Below, one piece after another: positions 8,088-9,803 of a DNA stretch of 9,803 bases; position 1 is the stretch's first letter; every line of letters starts with the position of its first letter. Source of the stretch: Pseudomonadota bacterium (GTDB lineage: Bacteria > Pseudomonadota > Gammaproteobacteria > Enterobacterales > Succinivibrionaceae). The notes under the pieces are model-generated. The model was given only the letters and a program-made list of their open reading frames with translations, made no database searches and was not told the DNA's origin. The position numbers were made by a program, and so were the translations under genes. The DNA lies in assembly GCA_023460615.1 (NCBI GenBank), contig JAEWPL010000055.1:1-9803 (forward strand), read 5' to 3'.

Positions 8088-8894
8088 ATGACAATTACCT
8101 TAAGCTCCTGGAATGTAAATGGCATTAGAGCTGCAAGCTCAAAAGAAGGCTTTAACTGGTTTTACAACACTAATTACGATGTCATAGGTTTTCAAGAAAC
8201 TAAAGCCAGCGTTGAGCAGATAAGTGATGAGATAAAAAACAAAGAAGGCTATCACTCTTACTTTTGCTCCTCAACCGTTAAAAAAGGCTATTCGGGTACA
8301 GCTGTTTTCTCAAAGCAAGAACCTTTAAAGGTTGAATATGAATTACCAGATCCTACCTATCAAGGCGAAGGCAGAATCATTCATTTAGAATTTGAAAAAT
8401 TCCACTTCTTTAACGGCTATTTCCCAAATGGTGGTGCTGCCATATTAGATGAAAATGGCAAACCTACAGGTGAGTTTAAAAGAGTACCTTATAAGATGGG
8501 CTTTTTTGAAAGTTTTTTAGCCTATGCTCAAAAGCTTCGAGAAACTAAACCTATCGTAGTATGTGGTGATTTTAATATTGCTCATCGTGAGATTGATTTG
8601 GCAAGACCTAAAACTAACATGAATAATACAGGCTTCTTACCCAATGAGCGCGCTTTTATGGATAAGCTGTTAGCCTCAGGTTACATCGATACTTTCCGCT
8701 ATATAAACGGCGATATTAAAGATGTTTACTCCTGGTGGTCCTACAAGACCTTTGCAAGATCTAAGAACGTAGGGTGGAGAATAGATTACTTCTTAGTATC
8801 AGACGAATTAAAAGATAACATCAAAGATGCCTTTATCGAAACAAACGTTACAGGATCTGATCACTGCCCAGTAACTTTGGTTTTGGATATCTAA
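8088..8894 (+). CDS. xthA: Exodeoxyribonuclease III / AP endonuclease
   Basis: Metal-dependent DNA repair enzyme of the exonuclease III/APE1 family, which cleaves DNA at abasic sites and trims 3' blocked ends. The 268 residues equal the E. coli XthA length. Key residues are Asn9 and Asn11 in SWNVNGIRA, metal ligand Glu37 in FQETKA, the GYSGTAVFSK element, Asp161 and Asn163 in CGDFNIAHREID, and the terminal GSDHCPV with Asp258 and His259. GFLPNERAF and VGWRIDYFLVS resemble the ExoA branch (Neisseria and Gram-positive enzymes) more than E. coli XthA, a judgement from remembered sequences. The ATG at 8088 has AGAGG (8078-8082) five nt upstream, overlapping the preceding TAG stop. It is the last gene of the tight plus-strand run and has no functional tie to efflux that I can see. 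Confidence 0.92.
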   Translation: MTITLSSWNVNGIRAASSKEGFNWFYNTNYDVIGFQETKASVEQISDEIKNKEGYHSYFCSSTVKKGYSGTAVFSKQEPLKVEYELPDPTYQGEGRIIHLEFEKFHFFNGYFPNGGAAILDENGKPTGEFKRVPYKMGFFESFLAYAQKLRETKPIVVCGDFNIAHREIDLARPKTNMNNTGFLPNERAFMDKLLASGYIDTFRYINGDIKDVYSWWSYKTFARSKNVGWRIDYFLVSDELKDNIKDAFIETNVTGSDHCPVTLVLDI

Positions 8895-8918
8895 CATTTC
8901 TTTTTAAAAACAATTTAA

Positions 8919-8950
8919 GGAGCCTTTGCACTCTAGTGGTAAGGTGCTCC
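8919..8950. other. Imperfect hairpin downstream of xthA
   Basis: GGAGC (8919-8923) pairs with GCTCC (8946-8950). CTT/AAG and CAC/GTG continue inward with bulges around a TCTA loop (8932-8935). On the plus strand it is followed by TACAAATTGC with no T-run, so it is not a standard intrinsic terminator there. It could protect the 3' end of the xthA message. It lies just upstream of the candidate aroG promoter. Part of it looks like a tRNA D-arm, but no tRNA can be built. Confidence 0.4.
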
Positions 8951-8956
8951 TACAAA

Positions 8957-8984
8957 TTGCATTGTGCACAAAATGTGTTACAAT
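8957..8984 (+). promoter_or_regulatory. Candidate promoter of the aroG leader transcript (extended -10)
   Basis: TTGCAT (8957-8962) and TACAAT (8979-8984) are separated by 16 nt. The -10 is preceded by TGT (8976-8978), making a TGn extended -10 that compensates for a weak -35. Transcription would begin near 8991, giving a leader of about 278 nt before aroG. A leader this long and structured suggests regulation within the RNA. No TyrR-type box was recognised around it. Confidence 0.55.
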
Positions 8985-8990
8985 CTAGTC

Positions 8991-9019
8991 AAGCAAATAA
9001 ACAAAGAAATGATTTGCTT
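8991..9019 (+). other. Hairpin at the predicted 5' end of the aroG leader RNA
   Basis: AAGCAAAT (8991-8998) and ATTTGCTT (9012-9019) are perfect 8-nt complements around a 13-nt loop. The left arm begins at the predicted transcription start, so the RNA would open with this stem. That could stabilise the 5' end or form the first element of a leader structure. Confidence 0.45.
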
Positions 9020-9024
9020 TAAGT

Positions 9025-9054
9025 TGTCTTACTTTAGGTAAGACATTTGTTTTT
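9025..9054 (+). terminator. Candidate intrinsic terminator or attenuator hairpin 1
   Basis: TGTCTTAC (9025-9032) and GTAAGACA (9038-9045) form a perfect 8-bp stem with a TTTAG loop, followed at once by TTTGTTTTT (9046-9054). It may terminate read-through from the xthA unit. It may instead terminate early transcripts from the promoter at 8957-8984, because it lies about 35 nt inside that leader. Its 5' arm also has a competing 7-nt partner at 9087-9093. Confidence 0.55.
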
Positions 9055-9074
9055 GTGTAGCTCTAATGGAGCGG

Positions 9075-9120
9075 TAAAGAGTAAACAAGTAAGGTATTTG
9101 CTCTTTATTTTATATAGTTT
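9075..9120 (+). terminator. Candidate AT-rich terminator or attenuator hairpin 2
   Basis: TAAAGAGTAAA (9075-9085) pairs with TTTGCTCTTTA (9097-9107) over 11 positions, including one G-U pair, around an 11-nt loop. TTTTATATAGTTTT follows. The stem is long but weak in G+C and the T tract is broken, so termination would be partial at best. The loop contains AAGTAAG (9087-9093), complementary to CTTACTT (9028-9034) in hairpin 1, which allows alternative folding. Confidence 0.4.
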
Positions 9121-9141
9121 TAAAACTTTTTAGGTGATACC

Positions 9142-9252
9142 GTGAATAATAGTTTATTAAATTTAATGAGGACGAAGGTTTTGAATCTTATCAGTATGTT
9201 GCAAAATGCAACCTCATTTAACTATTATTGGCGATTTTATTCATACAATTAA
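9142..9252 (+). CDS. Aromatic-rich leader peptide upstream of aroG (candidate attenuator peptide)
   Basis: A 36-residue frame opens with GTG at 9142, with AGGTGA (9132-9137) at good Shine-Dalgarno spacing, and ends at TAA 9250-9252. The N-terminal part is Asn/Leu-rich and unremarkable. The last 11 residues are FNYYWRFYSYN. Phe26, Tyr28, Tyr29, Trp30, Phe32, Tyr33 and Tyr35 make seven aromatic residues, all three end products of the pathway that the next gene begins. The stop codon directly abuts the aroG ribosome binding site (9253-9260), 16 nt before its ATG. This is the arrangement of trpL- or pheL-like leader peptides, in which ribosome stalling on regulatory codons reports amino acid supply. 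An internal ATG at 9166 would give 28 residues with the same tail but lacks a Shine-Dalgarno sequence. The frame is seen directly; its role is inferred. Confidence 0.72.
   Translation: MNNSLLNLMRTKVLNLISMLQNATSFNYYWRFYSYN
9145..9229 (+). other. Long stem-loop within the leader peptide frame
   Basis: AATAATAGTT (9145-9154) and AACTATTATT (9220-9229) are perfect 10-nt complements. Inside them AATGAGG (9165-9171) pairs with CCTCATT (9212-9218), and GTTGCA (9198-9203) with TGCAAC (9207-9212) around AAA, sharing base 9212. The 3' arm carries the codons for Asn27-Tyr28-Tyr29 and the first base of the Trp30 codon. Translation of the leader would therefore open the structure. A competing pairing joins 9142-9149 to TTATTCAT (9237-9244). 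Confidence 0.5.
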
Positions 9253-9306
9253 TTAGGCGGTTTTTAAAATGACTATAGACAAGAATTTGAACCTTACTCC
9301 GCCTAA
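9253..9306 (+). promoter_or_regulatory. aroG ribosome binding site with a sequestering partner in the coding region
   Basis: TTAGGCGG (9253-9260) contains the aroG Shine-Dalgarno sequence, eight nt before the ATG at 9269. It is the exact reverse complement of CCGCCTAA (9299-9306), which spans codons 11-13 of aroG. Pairing would hide the ribosome binding site and loop out the start codon. CTCCGC (9297-9302), which includes part of that partner, can instead pair with GCGGGG (9311-9316), a mutually exclusive hairpin that would free the site. No U-tract terminator lies between leader stop and aroG, so control at translation initiation is favoured. Confidence 0.5.
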
Positions 9307-9803
9307 TGAAGCGGGGCATGGTATTGTAGATACGAGAATTAGTGATATGTATCAAGTGCTTCCACCAATTGCTGTAATTGAGAAATTCCCAGCAACTGAG
9401 TTTACCAATAAGTTAGTTTCCAAGACTCGTCGTGAGATCCACAACATCTTCAACGGCCTTGATGATCGTTTAGTTGTGATTACAGGTCCATGTTCTGTAC
9501 ATGATACCCAAGCTGCTATTGATTACGCAAATCAGTTAATGAAGTTACGTAAGAAGTATGAAGATCAGCTTGTAATCATCATGCGTGTATACTTTGAAAA
9601 GCCACGTACAACCGTAGGTTGGAAAGGTCTAATCAACGATCCAAGATTAGATGATTCTCATGATATTAACAGCGGTTTACGTATTGCTCGTAGCTTATTA
9701 TGTGAGATCAATAGCCTAGGTATGCCAGCAGCTACCGAGTTCTTAGATCCTATTACAGTTCAATATATTGACGACTTTATTTCTTGGGGCGCCATCGGAG
9801 CTC
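9269..9803 (+). CDS. aroG: 3-deoxy-7-phosphoheptulonate (DAHP) synthase, class I AroG-like, C-terminus cut by window edge
   Basis: First enzyme of the shikimate pathway, which condenses phosphoenolpyruvate and erythrose 4-phosphate to DAHP in the cytoplasm. E. coli isozymes are feedback-inhibited by Phe, Tyr or Trp. 178 of about 360 residues are visible. LPPIAVIEKFPATE (31-44) resembles the Phe-sensitive E. coli AroG more than AroF or AroH. The active-site elements GPCSVHD (73-79), MRVYFEKPRTTVGWKGLINDP (from 105) and the terminal SWGAIGA are intact. About 14 residues precede the point where E. coli AroG begins to align. This N-terminal extension carries the bases complementary to the gene's own ribosome binding site. 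The ATG at 9269 follows AGGCGG (9255-9260). The leader peptide directly upstream implies amino-acid-dependent expression. Isozyme specificity is inferred from similarity to remembered sequences. Confidence 0.9.
   Translation, partial: MTIDKNLNLTPPNEAGHGIVDTRISDMYQVLPPIAVIEKFPATEFTNKLVSKTRREIHNIFNGLDDRLVVITGPCSVHDTQAAIDYANQLMKLRKKYEDQLVIIMRVYFEKPRTTVGWKGLINDPRLDDSHDINSGLRIARSLLCEINSLGMPAATEFLDPITVQYIDDFISWGAIGA

Noticed and set aside
8919..8953. tRNA-like string with a D-arm-like AGTGGTAAGG segment
   Set aside because: No anticodon arm, T-arm or acceptor stem can be built around it. It is better described as an imperfect hairpin.
9116..9127. AGTTTTAAAACT palindrome as a regulator binding site
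   Set aside because: A perfect A/T palindrome is likely by chance in such AT-rich DNA and it does not match a TyrR or TrpR box that I recognise.
9253..9268. TTTTT after GGCGG as an intrinsic terminator of the leader
   Set aside because: No upstream CCGCC-type partner exists to form a stem ending at GGCGG. The sequence works as the aroG ribosome binding site and spacer.
1..9803. CRISPR array, insertion sequence, integrase or phage genes
   Set aside because: No regularly spaced direct repeats, transposase motifs or terminal inverted repeats were seen. All coding capacity is explained by housekeeping and efflux genes.

Overview
The window is AT-rich bacterial chromosome. Its gene content points to a gammaproteobacterium: an RlmI-type 23S rRNA methyltransferase, a MacAB pump with its own TolC-family partner, peptidase T, and an AroG-type DAHP synthase. 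The low G+C and overall protein character would suit a gut lineage such as the Succinivibrionaceae or a relative. That placement is inference from general impression, not a search.

Layout. Positions 1-1169 (minus strand) hold an almost complete rlmI that runs off the left edge. A short divergent intergenic region (1170-1306) has a perfect TATAAT hexamer and an inverted repeat. From 1307 to 8894 six plus-strand genes are packed with 1-nt overlaps or gaps of 8-10 nt: macA, macB, pepT, rmlD, an outer-membrane lipoprotein channel gene of the TolC/NodT family, and xthA. MacA (adaptor), MacB (ABC permease) and the channel can be read as a complete tripartite exporter in one unit. pepT and rmlD lie between the pump and its channel, and xthA closes the unit. 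After xthA comes a 374-nt stretch (8895-9268) without a conventional gene, but it is rich in structure. It has a promoter with an extended -10, at least three hairpins (two followed by T-rich tracts), and a short GTG-started reading frame. From 9269 to the right edge is the first half of aroG, the gateway enzyme of aromatic amino acid synthesis.

The most interesting part is the aroG leader. A 36-codon frame (9142-9252) has a good ribosome binding site and ends in FNYYWRFYSYN, in which 7 of 11 residues are Phe, Tyr or Trp. It stops directly before the aroG Shine-Dalgarno sequence. That ribosome binding site is perfectly complementary over 8 nt to codons 11-13 of aroG. Part of the same anti-SD segment can instead pair with the next few codons. 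This has the parts of a ribosome-sensed attenuator or translational switch responding to all three aromatic amino acids, although the sign and mechanism cannot be settled by reading alone. Secondary points are a perfect 18-bp tandem duplication of the lipobox in the channel gene, an Asp-to-Tyr change next to a metal ligand of PepT, a Ser/Asn-rich insert in MacA, and the unexpected mix of genes in the efflux unit.
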